A model generated the notes under the pieces. It was not told where the DNA came from, searched no databases, and was given only the letters and a program-made list of their open reading frames with translations. Shown here in pieces: positions 47,254 to 58,780 of a DNA stretch of 64,000 bases. Position 1 is the first letter of the stretch; each line of letters begins with the position of its first letter. Source of the stretch: Berghia stephanieae. Its lineage: Eukaryota > Mollusca > Gastropoda > Nudibranchia > Aeolidiidae. The translations under genes and the position numbers were made by a program. The DNA is taken from contig CM067447.1 of NCBI GenBank assembly GCA_034508935.3, forward strand, positions 36,643,348 to 36,707,347, read 5' to 3'.

Positions 47254-47613
47254 TCAAATAATGGCTAATATTTTTCCATCAGCTTCAAAGTTCCTTTTTT
47301 CCAGATCAACATCAACAGTCTTGTTGCTTTCATCAAGATGACGTCCATGAATATCAAATGGTAAGATGACAGATGCTGTATCCTTTGAAAGCGGTGCCAT
47401 TCTTCTTTCCACCTCATTATAAGCACTGAAACCTGGAGCGTGTGTAAAGACAAATACAGCATCAATATCCAGCGCCTTGAAATGTCTCTCCCAAGCAGCG
47501 AGTGTCTGTCCGTTTTTTGGAGCCTCATCTGGACCACCATCCACTGAAACAAATACTAGGGGTTTGATTTGTCCATTAACTTTGCTGATGACGTCGAATT
47601 CTTCTAAATTCAA
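47254..47613 (-). pseudogene. Transposase-like core of the 46209-47961 element
   Basis: 119 residues: KPLVFVSVDGGPDEAPKN has the Asp-Gly-Gly of a possible DDE/RNase H-like first strand, and FVFTHAPGFSAYNEVERRMA followed by ILPFDIHGRHLDES could hold the second and third acidic residues. That catalytic reading is an inference from the pattern. The frame stops at TGA next to 47254, but homologous coding (IIDGYPVIGKFIPPPENP) continues in the same frame after it. Confidence 0.65.
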
Positions 47614-48019
47614 GACTGCATCGAAATCTTCAGATGGGAGAGAGCACTACTGCTGTCGTGCTTGCCACTGCGGATTGCTACATACGTCGGACCACTGTAA
47701 CCAATGGTTCCATCCTCTTTCAGGAACATCCAGCATAAACTGATGGTATTAGTTTATGTCTTTCACCAATTGGAAAATCATGGTAATTTATTTGGAATGC
47801 CATTTTTGAAGCTCTTGCATTTAATAAAATAGGCCTAATTTGCCTATGTTTTGATGACATCATCTTGGGTCTGACCCCCCCCCCCCCCCATGTCAACACA
47901 TGTCAACATTTGGTAGACCCCCCCTCCCCCCTAGCTGATGACGTAATATGTGAACGCTCCCATAGCTCATGGGAGCTCATGGAGCCGTTTGTATTAACGA
48001 TGGATTTTTTGCCAAGGCT

Positions 48020-48301
48020 GAAGTCTTGTTTATTTTTCGAGGCTGCAGGACTTTGTTCAGCAGCTACGCAACTACAGTCAAAACATACAAGACCAGCTAC
48101 CAATGTGCACAAATGGGGCTCCAAGAATCACCAACATGCCCAAAGTGCAACCAAGCACCACAAGATGCAAACCACCTCGTACTAGATTGCCCAGAGACAA
48201 AACTTGAAGGGGGATTTGAAACATCAACAAATGTGATGATGACTTCAGAACCTGGATTGATACCTTGAACATAGAAGTGTAGCTGAACGATACTACTACT
48301 A
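48020..48301 (+). mobile_element. 5'-truncated LINE, family H, copy 2
   Basis: Bounded by an 11-bp duplication TTGCCAAGGCT (48009-48019 and 48302-48312). From about 48062 it matches the last 245 bp of the copy at 40023-40503, with MGLQESPTCPKCNQAPQDAN and HLVLDCPETKLEGG in one frame. The first 40 bp have no match in copy 1 and may be filler added at the truncation point. It inserted just right of the 46209-47961 element. Confidence 0.83.
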
Positions 48302-48312
48302 TTGCCAAGGCT

Positions 48313-49690
48313 AAGCGGCCCTTTTTAGAATTGGCGTGACTGAACACATCCCAGTGTAATTTCACACAGCCTTCGTTAAATTATTTTTTCACTTTCCAAC
48401 CTGTCGTGATCCCAACGGTAGCCAATTTTAACTGAGCCACCGAGCAATAAATTTCACTGTTTCATCTAAGCCAAAATTGACCACATTTACAAGCTGGGTT
48501 TTAAAAGTATAAAAAAGTAAAATACGAATGCCGGAAGTACCATCTCTAGTAGATGATAATGGTAGACACCTTTAAATCGAAAGTTAGATTAGGATAGATT
48601 GCTACAAGCACATTTCGATTGCCTCACGTTGTAAACAAACTGGTTGACCTTTTCTTCACTGATTGGGTACCTGATTATAAGGAACAATGATAAGTAGCCT
48701 AATTAAGTCCCATGCAAATCAGGGCGTTTTCTGCCATTGTTTTGCTCAAGCCCAAACGAGCTTGCTGTTTTGTGGTGATTTACCTTCATTTCGATTCTTT
48801 GAATTTTTCCGCTATGCCTGCCGAAGTTTCTTCTTGATAATTCACTTCTACTTAATAATTCAGTGTATTGGCCAGAAGTCATATTTATTTTAAGTTTTTT
48901 TTTCTGTCATTAACTGATTGAAAATCAAGTTTGCTCATTGCTACATTATTCTAATGTTCTCACAATGGCTGAGCTGTTCGTGGATCGCAATTCAGAATTG
49001 TCGAGCAATGATAAAGATGTGAGGAATAAATTCAATTGGTCATGACTAGAAGTTAAAGATGATAATGGTGATTATTTTCTGACTGGATGGCAGAAAAATT
49101 CCAGAGGCAGGAATATGACTTTGATGAAGTCATCTTTACCTATATGAATGACATGCTTATTTAGCATTCCTTTTACATCAAATTATGCAGTCATACTTCC
49201 AGTAAGAATTAACACCCACTATTTTAATTTATTGTATTTATCACTCTCCTCTCCAATGATGCCCTTATTTTTTAAAAAATAATTGAATCTGCAGTGTGTC
49301 GAAGAGTTTCAGTCAATTTTTATAGAACTCATTTACAGGTCTATGTGTAGTTCTCCTATTTACAAAGGGTATACCAGTTACGTTTTCACTCTTCAATGTG
49401 TATTGTCATTGTTTTGATCGTAAACAGTGCTCAAACTCCATTTAACAAAACTTAGTATGTATAAATTTAAAAATTCAGATGCCAATATGACAACACCACT
49501 CAAGAACAGATACACACATCTATTTGTTACTGCTGATGAGTTTTGAATATCGAAATTTTTATTTAAAAAGTGCAACAAAATCTACAACTACTTAAAATTG
49601 GTAGTGGTAGATCTTACAATATTAAAAACAAAAACCAACCTAGGTATTAACCACAATAATATCAAATTTGGACTCAAAGTGAATGAGGCT
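48313..49690. other. Unassigned AT-rich spacer
   Basis: No exon, RNA gene or repeat with a partner in the window was recognised. Open frames are short and featureless. Confidence 0.5.
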
Positions 49691-49692
49691 GC

Positions 49693-50236
49693 TATAGATA
49701 CTGTGTGCTTGGCTAGGAAACTCACAACCTTGCCAGCTGGATATATAATATAACGGACCAACACACAAAACTATGTGTAACCTTAAACATTTATAGTATA
49801 GTCTGCGGGTGGTTGGATGGGAGCATCACCCTTGAATCATATACCTATGATGTTCGCATGGTGTACGATCCGATAGTGATGTCGTTTCTTCTTCTCTTTA
49901 CTAGCCTATCCTGCTTCTTTGGTTTGTGATTGTATTTTTGACAGGGATATTTTTTTTTCTGTAAATCTTCTGCCTGTTTGTTCTTGGTTATTTATAATTT
50001 AGCTTATGATATCTTTAGGTTATGATTTTGATTTACATTTGTACTATTTTTGTTAGATTGCTTGTTTTTTTGTTTCAGCAGTCTCTCATATAACCTCAAT
50101 TGTGTTGGAAGAGACCTAAAGCAACAAACAGATAATATAGTCTGATTGATAGAATTTAGTGAGAACTATAAAAATGGCTGGCTAAAAACAATAACTATAA
50201 CAAGAAGTGAGTGACGTAATTTTCATTCTATCTATT
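49693..50236. mobile_element. MITE C copy, split by SINE-like B
   Basis: Outer parts 49693-49804 and 50136-50236 match the 190-bp MITE at 56751-56940 (TGCTTGGC, ACCAACACACAAA, TTTAGTGAGAAC). Ends are ATAGATA-type on both sides. The interruption is a retroposed family B element. Confidence 0.7.
49805..50135 (+). mobile_element. SINE-like family B, copy 1
   Basis: 331 bp starting GCGGGTGGTTGGATGGGAGC and ending TCCAACACAATTG-type sequence (reverse) with tail AGCAACAAACAGATAA. Target duplication TATAGTCT (49797-49804, 50136-50143). The empty site is visible in the sister MITE near 56850. It shares over 300 bp with 62306-62643. No ORF; no clear pol III boxes. Confidence 0.8.
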
Positions 50237-50239
50237 ATT

Positions 50240-51190
50240 TTCATTGTATTACAACATATTATAAAATTATAAGACCATAAATATCCATAATTGCCCCCAT
50301 TGTGACACAGCATTGCCTAATATCAGTTAACCTTCACTGACCTCAGACAGGTAACTAACTAACAGGGAATGTTATGGACCCTTGAGAGTTCCAACCACTG
50401 ATAATCTCCTTTTGCTCTGGTTCCATATGAACTAGCATTGATTCTACGCAGTGTAGTAAACATGTGTTCTGATTGGTCGGGAACAATAACATAATGATCT
50501 CATTGGGAGGAAAATAAAAATAAAAGTTTTTTATTGATTAAGAGTATGGGATAACGAGAATCGGGTATCAAGCATCTGTATCAACTGCCAATTATTGCTA
50601 TGTCAATGTCCCTAAACAGGTTTTACTAAAATATATGTCGCTTTTTTTTTTTTATTACTAATGACATATAGCAAAAATATCGAGACCAGAGGTCAATGTC
50701 ATTAACCAGGGGTGTTATCCAGAGGTTGCACTGTATAGTGTTCTCAGATGTTATTCATACTTTCACCATTTGTTACAAATATTGTGTTTATTAAAAAATT
50801 AAATCAACATCTTTGATTGGAAGGTATTCAATCAGAAAATTAAATGCTTATAAAGATTAAACAAAAAAACGATTATTTCCCTTTATTAGTTTATGAAATA
50901 TAAACACAATGCTTAAAATTTTTAAAAATCTGATTCTAATTTTTTTAAAGCAACCTTTTATAACGGTTTAGATTCAAGAGAAATGAGTATACTTCATTTA
51001 TAGGTGTGTTTATCTTGTCAAAGTAAATAGGTAGGAATTCCCCAATGTTTGGAGGTTCAATTTATTACAACTACTAATACTACTGAATGACCATTATATA
51101 GCATCAAAGAAAATAAATATGAAATTTAGCCAATTTCCCTAATTTTTATCCCCAAACCCCCTCTAAAGTGATGTACAAGGTTGGCAGTTA
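50240..51190. other. Spacer with isolated repeat ends
   Basis: Contains a Tigger-type terminus near 50705-50738 (GTTATCCAGAGGTTGCACTG) and a headless SINE body at 50980-51050 related to 19165-19365. No gene was recognised. Confidence 0.5.
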
Positions 51191-51192
51191 TG

Positions 51193-53018
51193 CATTTCTT
51201 CTTCTTCTTCGTCTTGTGGAAACCTCCAATATTGTCGAGGATGACTCCACAGTTTTACTACATTGGGTTTTACATTGTACAAATTAAATCTCTGCACATA
51301 ATACTAATAAAAAATACATAGTTTAAAAAGTCACGTTGTGAACTCTAGCATTCGCGTGAAGGCATGTTGGATTGGCAACCATTTTCAGCCACTTCAGCTG
51401 GGAGGCTATTCCATAGTCAGGCAGTGGAATGGAAAAATGAATACAGGTGGGCGTCTGTTTTTGATGTTGGGATGGTTACTCTTGCTGTGTGTCCCTTTGT
51501 TGTTCTTGTGCTGATATCTTTGATGTCGTTTGGCAGTTTAAGGCACGACTTTTTGTAGTAGATCTTGTGGAACAATTTAAGTTTATCTATCTTTCTTCTC
51601 TTTTCCAGAAGTTCAAGGCCAATCTGTTGTTATTTCAGACGCACTTCAGAAAGGATCGAATATGTTTGTGATGCGTCTTGCTGTTTTTCTTTGGATGTTT
51701 TCTAAGGTGTCGATGTTTTTCTTTGTATATGGGTCCCAAATTGAGCTGCCATACTCCAAAATTGGTCTTACAATAGTTTTCAAAATTGGTCTAACAATAG
51801 TTTTAAAAGCAAGGGTTTGATTTGAGATTGGGCATCTTTTAAATTGCTGGTGATGTAGGCGCTTGTTTGATTTGCTTTTTGAAGCCAGGTGAGGTGACAT
51901 ATGTGGTCATTCCATTTGAGGTTTTTAGCAAACTCAATGCCAAGGTATTTTGCTGTCTTTACATGTTCCAGATTTTGACCATGAAGTTGGTATTCAAATA
52001 TAATCGGTGCTTTCTTATTTGTGATGGTTAGAACATTGCACTTTGATACGTTGAATTCCATTTGATTTGTTGTTTCCCATTTTTACAACTTAGCTAGATT
52101 GTCATTTAGTGTTTTGCAGTCGTCTGTTGTTCTTATCTGATTATATAATGCTGTGTCATCAGCAAAGAGGTGCACTTTTGACCTTATACCTCGTGGAAGA
52201 TCGTTTATGTACAGTAAAAATAGGATGGGCCCAAGGACTGAGCCCTGAGGTACTCCCGATAGTGGAAATCTCACCGTCGACAAGAACTTGTTGGGTGCGA
52301 TTGTCCAGAAAAGCTGCAATCCATTGTAAGGTTTTGTTCCTGATACCAATGTCATACAATTTCAAGATTAACTGATGGTGAGGAACCTTGTCGAAGGCTT
52401 TGGCAAAGTCCAGTAGCACTAGATCAATTTGACCTCCTTTATCAATAGCAGCTGACAGATCCTGTGTTAATGATAGAAGTTGAGTTTGACATGAGCGGTG
52501 CTTCCTAATTCTGTGTTGTTCATCACAAAATACTGTTAGTTTCGAGATATTCAGTTATTGAGGATTTCACTATATGCTCTAACAGTTTGCAGCAAATGCA
52601 AATCAATGAAATTGGGCTGTAATTTTGAGCCCTGCTTCTATCATCTTTCTTGTAGATGAGTTGGACAAGAGCGTGCGATGTATGTCTCCCGTTTCAAGAG
52701 AGAGTTTGAACAAATGTGTGAGGGCAGGTGCAAATTCGTTACTCAATATCTTTAAGAGACGGGATGGTATTTTGTCTGGGCCACATGCTTTCTATGGATC
52801 TAGAGTGGCGAGGAGTTTGGAAACGCCCTCTACTGTCACATTAATTTCAGCCATAGTGTTGTGATCGTTTTCTTCACCTTGTAGTTGTTGAGTGGAAATT
52901 TTGGTATGAGCTTTTGAGAAAAAAACAGAGCAGAATTGGTTATTAAGTATGTCTGCTTTTTCCTTTGCGTCAGAGTATAATACATGATCATGCTCAAGGG
53001 GTGCTATCCTGTCCCCGC
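51193..53018 (-). mobile_element. LINE 4: 5'-truncated jockey/CR1-group element
   Basis: Minus-strand RT in several frames: [20 protein letters not shown] (motif A, 52419 leftwards), [20 protein letters not shown] and [12 protein letters not shown] (motifs B and C intact, 52355-52083), KTAKYLGIEFAKNLKWNDH, LEYGSSIWDPYTKKNIDTLE, and a final LWNSLPAEVA near 51400. A 24-bp tandem duplication repeats KTIVRPIL within the thumb. The 3' UTR ends in a short GAA tail at 51193-51215. The endonuclease is absent; the left part of the element is missing beyond about 53018. Confidence 0.88.
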
Positions 53019-53114
53019 GGAATTATGCCATTTTTTGGGCAATATTATCCCCCCCCCCCCCCCCCCAAAAAAAAAAGGCAAATTATGCCACAAATTATAC
53101 CAAAAATCCTACAT

Positions 53115-54665
53115 TTATGGATGTTTTTGCGTGCTTTTGTAACCCCCAAAACCTAATTTTCACAATAAATATATACCAGACATTTTCAGACTTCTACAAC
53201 AAGCACAACACCAACAACAACATGGAAGCATGAAAAAGTGGGGGCTGCTGGTTGGGGTTCTTGACCTCCCATAGTGAGCAGGAAGGTACATACTGTGTCT
53301 TCTATTCCCTTATATCTGTTTTCCAACATGCTTTCTGTCTTTGTCTTGGGATGAGATTACTTGGATCTGTCCTGGCCCTGGCCGGAGGTAAACAGTCAGC
53401 AGATACATAGTTATTGTTTTGGGAGATGATATTTTTTCCTTGTAAATCATCTCTCTGTTACGTATTATTATATTGTGTGTATAAATATGTATAATGTAAG
53501 CATTTGAATTTGAGTGTTGGATTTTGTGCTTGTGTCCGGATGAGACTTATACTTATAGGTGATCTCAAACTAAGTATATTGGTGGTATGCTCTTGGAATC
53601 TACATCTGATCCCTATTTGTTCCCAGTTCCGTAGATACTACCAGTTTAATGATGTCAACCCTGACAGGCTGGCGCAGAGTGTCAAACTGACACAAGATGA
53701 GTAGTTATCTTGTATAAGATAATGGTTGACAGGATAGGGGAAAGGGATTGGACGAGACGATGTTTTAGGGGCTTTTATTTATGTAATAAATATACATAGC
53801 TACCAACCATTCAGTAAAAAGAAGCGCGGATTTGTTCCGTATTTGGCTTCCTGAGTCCAGAAGTCCCATGATTTTTAGTTTAATATCAGTATTTTGCCAT
53901 TTTTGACTGATTATTCAAGGCATGTGAGCCTAAGGAATTGTTATTATTATTGTTTTTACTTCTACTACTATTATTATTATTATTATTTATTATTATTATT
54001 ATTATTAGGTAAAAGTATTATTCAGGGTGTCCAGCGAGGTCACAGATAATGAGCAGGGATTGAGTCATACAGCATATGAGCAGGGATTGAGTCATACAGC
54101 ATATTCTTCATTCCTATGTAGCTCTTTAATTTGAATTATGGATGTTTTTGCGTGCTTTTGTAACCCCCAAAACTAAAACCTAATTTTCACAATAAATATA
54201 TATCAGACATTTTCAGACTTCTACAACAAGCACAACACCAACAACAACATGGAAGCATGAAAAAGTGGGGGCTGCTGGTTGGGGTTCTTGACCTCCCATA
54301 GTGAGCAGGAAGGTACATACTGTGTCTTCTATTCCCTTATATCTGTTTTCCAACATGCTTTCTGTCTTTGTCTTGGGATGAGATTACTTGGTTCTGTCCT
54401 GGCCCTGGCCGGGAGGTAAACAGTCAGCAGATACATAGTTATTGTTTTGGGAGATGATATTTTTTCCTTGTAAATCATCTCTCTGTTACGTATTATTATA
54501 TTTCTGTGTATAAATATGTATAATGTAAGCATTTGAGTGTATTCCTCTTTGTTGGATTTTGTGCTTGTGTCCGGATGAGACTTATACTTATAGGTGATCT
54601 CAAACTAAGTATATTGGTGGTATGCTCTTGGAATCTACATCTGATCCCTATTTGTTCCCAGTTCC
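53115..54665 (+). repeat. Recent compound tandem duplication
   Basis: The order is X - family A (53248-53630) - copy of 44826-45314 (53627-54139) - X again - family A again (54273-54665). The two X plus family A blocks (53115-53630 and 54136-54665) are almost identical. Junctions share TTCC and TTAT with the joined sequences. A 27-bp local duplication (AGCAGGGATTGAGTCATACA) lies at 54052-54105. Confidence 0.85.
53248..53630 (+). mobile_element. SINE-like family A, unit 1 of the duplication, 3'-truncated
   Basis: Starts GGTTGGGGTTCTTGACCTCC and is cut at TGTTCCCAGTTCC by the inserted segment copied from 44826-45314. Confidence 0.78.
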
Positions 54666-54757
54666 CCTATATCTTACTTTTTCTTGGGTGCTTTAATTGT
54701 AATTCTAGAACTTTTTACTATTCCATTTTCTTCATTTTTACTGGAGCTGATATAACC
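54273..54757 (+). mobile_element. SINE-like family A, unit 2
   Basis: Same start as unit 1 but continues through TTCTTGGGTGCTTTAATTGT to CTGGAGCTGATATAACCT, where it meets another family A copy head to head. Confidence 0.78.
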
Positions 54758-55012
54758 TACCTAAATAAAATACACAACAGAGAGATGATTAACGAGGAAA
54801 AAAATATCATCTCCCAAAACAATAACTATGCATTTGACTGTTTCCCTCTCAGCTAGGACTCCGGCCAGGGCCAGGACAAAACCCAGTAATCTCACTCCAA
54901 GACAAAGACAGAAAGCATGTTGGAAAACAGATATAAGGGGATAGAAGACACACACAGTATGTACCTACCTACCCCACTGCCCACTATGAGAGGTCAGAAA
55001 CCCCACCCATGT
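54758..55012 (-). mobile_element. SINE-like family A, 5' part, inverted
   Basis: Minus-strand sequence from the family start (GGGTGGGGTTTCTGACCTC) to ATCTCTCTGTTGTG. Joined tail to tail with unit 2, making a local inverted repeat of family A. Confidence 0.75.
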
Positions 55013-55178
55013 TTTGCAAATAAATATTGAATGCCTTTCTTTATTTCAAATAAATATTTTATTAATTGCCATATGAATAATATAAATCCATTCTAAAATA
55101 GCACATAAATCGTCTTTTCTTCTTCATTCGACTCTTTATTCTTCGGGTTTGTATTTTGAGTAAAGTTCATTAGCCACT

Positions 55179-55391
55179 CTACATGACTTCCAAAACATTC
55201 CAAACCCATTCATTCTCAACACAATCACAAGCATCACGTCCACTTTTGCCACCACTAGTTTGAGACCCTATCTCTGCATCATTATCAATGAAACTGGAAC
55301 AAATGTTAGAATTATTATCATAATCATCATTATCTAAGAATAAATGATCCCCTTTATCATAATCAGGTCTATTTATTCTCCCCACCTTCAT
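55179..55391 (-). other. Small acidic ORF, unrecognised
   Basis: 70 residues, Asp/Asn-rich (FLDNDDYDNNSN), ending ENEWVWNVLEVM, stop; AATAAA follows on the minus strand near 55134-55140. Upstream, CTCCTACAG followed by ATGGATTCAGATGAAGG could be an acceptor and an exon start. It may be a terminal exon or transposon debris; no family resemblance was seen. Confidence 0.25.
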
Positions 55392-55864
55392 CTGAATCCA
55401 TCTGTAGGAGTTACAACGTAAACAATTTCATTCCAAAATGTCAATGCGATCATCATTGTGTACTGACAACCTCAATAAAGGTCTAATGCCCCCTACACAC
55501 TAAACGTTCTACCGGCCTCTATACCACGGCCGTTAGAACGTAGGCTGTCCTGTCAGAAAGTTGCACTGAAAAGTGCGCAAAGTTGCACCAGAAAATCAAG
55601 AAAGTTGCACCAAAAGTTGTAAAAATGGCAAAAGTTGCACTAAATCAAAAGCTGCAAAGAGGATAGATTATAGATAAAAATGAATGTATTCGCATAACAG
55701 GACAACACCAGACAAAATGATGATTCACACTGAAGACAGAATTGACGACTACGGGGACGTCTTTTAAACCCGACAGGGCATTCAGGCCACTTTCAAAAAC
55801 CACTATGTAATCTCGATGTGTCAAAATTCACAAATTTAACATCAATGTTGTTGGATGACACAGT

Positions 55865-56165
55865 AGAAGTGCGGCTATGTGGTCTTGTGGTATGACACTC
55901 GCTTTCGGATCGGAAGTTCCTGGGTTCGAGTCTCGCTCGGCACATAGTTGAGTCCTTGGAAAAGGCTCTTTACTCACATTCATCACCGTACTCAGATGTA
56001 AAAGTACCTGGCCGTTAACATTAACAGCGTTGTCTCTGTCCGAAAACATTATAATATCGCCTAACAGGCGTCATGTCCCGTCCTACATAAGTATTGCTGT
56101 TGGCCGAGGACCCCTTGTAAAGCGCTTTGAGCACGTTTAGTGGATATTGCTCTAGATAAATGCTC
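55865..56165 (+). mobile_element. tRNA-derived SINE with AAAGCGCTTTGAG tail
   Basis: Head: GTGGTCTTGTGGTATGACAC (A box) and CCTGGGTTCGAGTCTCGC (B box). Body about 150 bp. Tail TAAAGCGCTTTGAGCACGTT, then TCTAGATAAATGC, a 3' end type shared by several SINE superfamilies of aquatic animals. It is not a functional tRNA because no acceptor stem closes. Confidence 0.85.
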
Positions 56166-56543
56166 AATTTTAGAAAGAGATGAACTATCTAGATCTAGTG
56201 GCAGCAGATGGGCCATCATCAACCTCAGTAGGCCTACCTTCACTAGATCTCGACCTAGCAGTAGCAGGATCCGTGATTTTGGTAGATCTAGATGCCGGCG
56301 AACGACTGCGGCTTCTTATAATAAATTTATCCATTAGAGTAAAATATTCTAGATTCTAGATCTATATCCTTACTCCAAGATCTTTCTCTTCTCGTCAAAA
56401 ATTGAAATTCCTCAGCAGACCTGTGTTCCGTAAGCGAGCGCTCGCTTTCGCGCTCTAGATCTAGCTCTGATCGTATAGTCTATTCAGATTTCAGTGCAAA
56501 CAAGAGCTAGATTAAGTTACCGGCACCGGAACACTCGGGTCCC

Positions 56544-58780
56544 ATTAGAGATAGACGACGATTGTTTGGAAGCTTTAACCCTTTGCCCACTAGTCATTAT
56601 GCTATCGCCGTCTACATCTACGCCAGAATAGAAATAGAGGGTGGAGCCTACCATGATACAACATTTTATTTTTATGGATCCCTAATTTCATCATATCAGT
56701 TCTGTCCACTGACAGGTGGGTGTGTATCGCTTTCCAGAACTTATGTCCTTATAGATAGAATGCGCTTGGCCAAGGAGTTCACAACATTGCCATCCGGAAG
56801 TATAACGAACCAACACACAAACTCTGTGTAACCATGAACTTTTATAGTCTTGTTAATACAGTTTAGTGAGAACAACTCACAAACGCGGATGGCAAAAACA
56901 ATAACAAAGGCCTGAATGACGTCATCTGCATACTATCTATATGAAATCCTGAGTTTTTGACCAATCAACGATTGCTCTTTTGATAGCTCGCTGGTCAACA
57001 TGAGACAGCTCAGCCCTTGATTTATGTACAGGCGGTATATGTTGTGTAACTTCAAAGACCACGGTTGACCGAAAGCGATGAATGGAAGCCCTACTATGGC
57101 GTGGAGAACGAGGTCTTGTATGTATTGTTACGTCACTATCTCAACGCTCGTGAATTCTTAGTAAGGCTGGATTCACAATCAAAACACGAAATCTGTGTTT
57201 TAAGCTCTTGAATCAATCGAGTTACATCAGTGCGTTCGTCTCATTGAGAAATGAAAAACGATATATAAATCAAGAACATCGACTGGAAAATAAGGAAATT
57301 ATCATAAAATTATAAAATTTGAGAAATCTGTTTTCAAAATCAAATCTATTACAAACAAGGTTATTTCTAGACCGATTTTTATGAGACAAAGACAATTTTT
57401 CTCCACTTTTCAAGCTGATTCTAACAATGAGGTTTTCAAATTTATCGCAACTAGATTATTTGTCATTTTCTTTTTTTTTTTTAAATACTCAATTGACTGC
57501 TCAGGAAATGATGAATACGTAATCCTTGGCGGCTAGCGAGTAGGTGTTAAATTTTGCGTATCCCTTTCCCACGCAGACGCACGCCCCGCACACACACACA
57601 CACACACACACGAGAAGAGAGAGAGAGAGAGAGAGAGAGGCTGAACACACAATGTATGTCTTTCACTTCTAGCCAAAGTTGCCTAATTACAACTTAGACT
57701 CGAATGATAACAGCGAGTAGGGTGTCAGATTAAACTTCAGTTTTAAAGGTCTAATTCAATTCACATCGTAATAAATCATAATAATGATCATTCTTGATGT
57801 AATTCACATTACTATAAAGATATTTTAAATATATGTATTTTGTAATTACTTTAGCGACGATACGAACCCCTTTTAATAGTCGAGCCGAATGAAATGATAG
57901 GATGCTAGACAACGATAAGTCTGTGTATATATGTATGCGGGTAAGCAAAATTTACCTTTAACACCTACTCGCTAGCCGCCAAGGATTACGTATTCATTTC
58001 CTGAGCAGTCAATTGGGTATTTAAAAAATAAAATAATGACAAATAATCTAATTGCGATATATTTGAAAACCTCATTGTTGGAATCAGCTTGAAAAGTGGA
58101 GAAAAATTGTCTTTGTCTCATAAAAATCGGTCTAGAAATAACCTTTTTTGTAATAGATTTGATTTTGAAAACAGCTTTCTCAAATTTTATGATAATTTCC
58201 TTATTTTCTGGTCGATGTTCTTGATTTATATATCGTTTTTCATTTCTCAATGAGACGAACGCACTGATGTAACTCGATTGATTCAAGAGTTTAAAACACA
58301 GATTTCGTGTTTTGATTGTGAATCCAGCATTACTAAGAATTCACGAGCGTTGAGATAGTGAACATACAAGACCTCGTTCTCCACGCCACAGTAGGGCTTC
58401 CATTCATTGCTTTCGGTCAACCGTGGTCTTTGAAGTTACACAACATATACCGCCTGTGATGCCTGTACATAAATCAAGGGCTGAGCTGACTCATGTTGAC
58501 CAGCGAGCTATCAAAAGAGCAATCCGTTGATTGGTCAAAAACTCAGGATTTCATATAAGACATAAGTTCTGGAAAGCGATACACACCCACCTGTCAGTGG
58601 ACAGAACTGATATGATGAAATTAGGGATCCATAAAAATAAAATGTTATATCATGGTAGGCTCCACCCTCTATTTCTATTCTGGCGTAGATGTAGACGGCG
58701 ATAGCATTTCCGATATCATAATGACTAGTGGGCAAAGGGTTAAAGCTTCCAAACAATCCCAATCGTCGTCTATCTCTAAT
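56544..58780. mobile_element. Foldback palindrome of 2.2 kb
   Basis: Left arm 56544-57556 and right arm 57945-58780 are inverted copies, starting at ATTAGAGATAGACGACGATT and mirrored at the right end, with few differences over more than 800 bp. The loop of about 390 bp (57557-57944) holds (CA)n and (GA)n. The left arm is longer because of MITE C. The 104-codon frame in the right arm (58286-57972) is interrupted in the left arm and is probably not a gene. Confidence 0.85.
56751..56940. mobile_element. MITE C, intact copy
   Basis: 190 bp with ATAGATAG-type inverted ends, present in the left arm of the palindrome and absent from the matching place in the right arm (near 58555, CTTATATGAAATCC when reversed), which is therefore the empty site. 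Confidence 0.8.

Larger units (their letters stand above)
46209..47961 (-). mobile_element. DNA transposon of unnamed family with transposase remnant
   Basis: Ends GGGAGCATTCACATATTACG and, reverse complemented at the right, GGGAGCGTTCACATATTACG, both running into TCATC and then C-rich strips; ATA flanks each side (46206-46208, 47962-47964). The minus strand holds a broken transposase-like protein in two main frames plus a short N-terminal remnant near 47800. The inner order is PIGERHKLIPSVYAG, SVDGGPDEAPKNGQTLAAWE, FTHAPGFSAYNEVERRMAPL, HIRQSQYLLQIVKC, FPERFLPPPVPL and a C-x2-C...H-x5-C finger. The same protein type is common in invertebrate genomes as an uncharacterised repeat. Confidence 0.83.

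Noticed and set aside
45450-50738. A 5.3-kb element between two Tigger-type termini
   Set aside because: The ends are of different subtypes and several unrelated complete insertions lie between; a pair cannot be supported.
44996-51192. A 6-kb member of the 6-bp-TSD family (CATAGCTACCAACC to GGTTGGCAGTTATG)
   Set aside because: Flanking hexamers differ (AATGTA and CATTTC), and the left motif is inside the duplicated segment.
57972-58286. 104-codon frame in the right arm of the palindrome
   Set aside because: The matching left-arm sequence is interrupted and no family resemblance is seen; probably non-coding.
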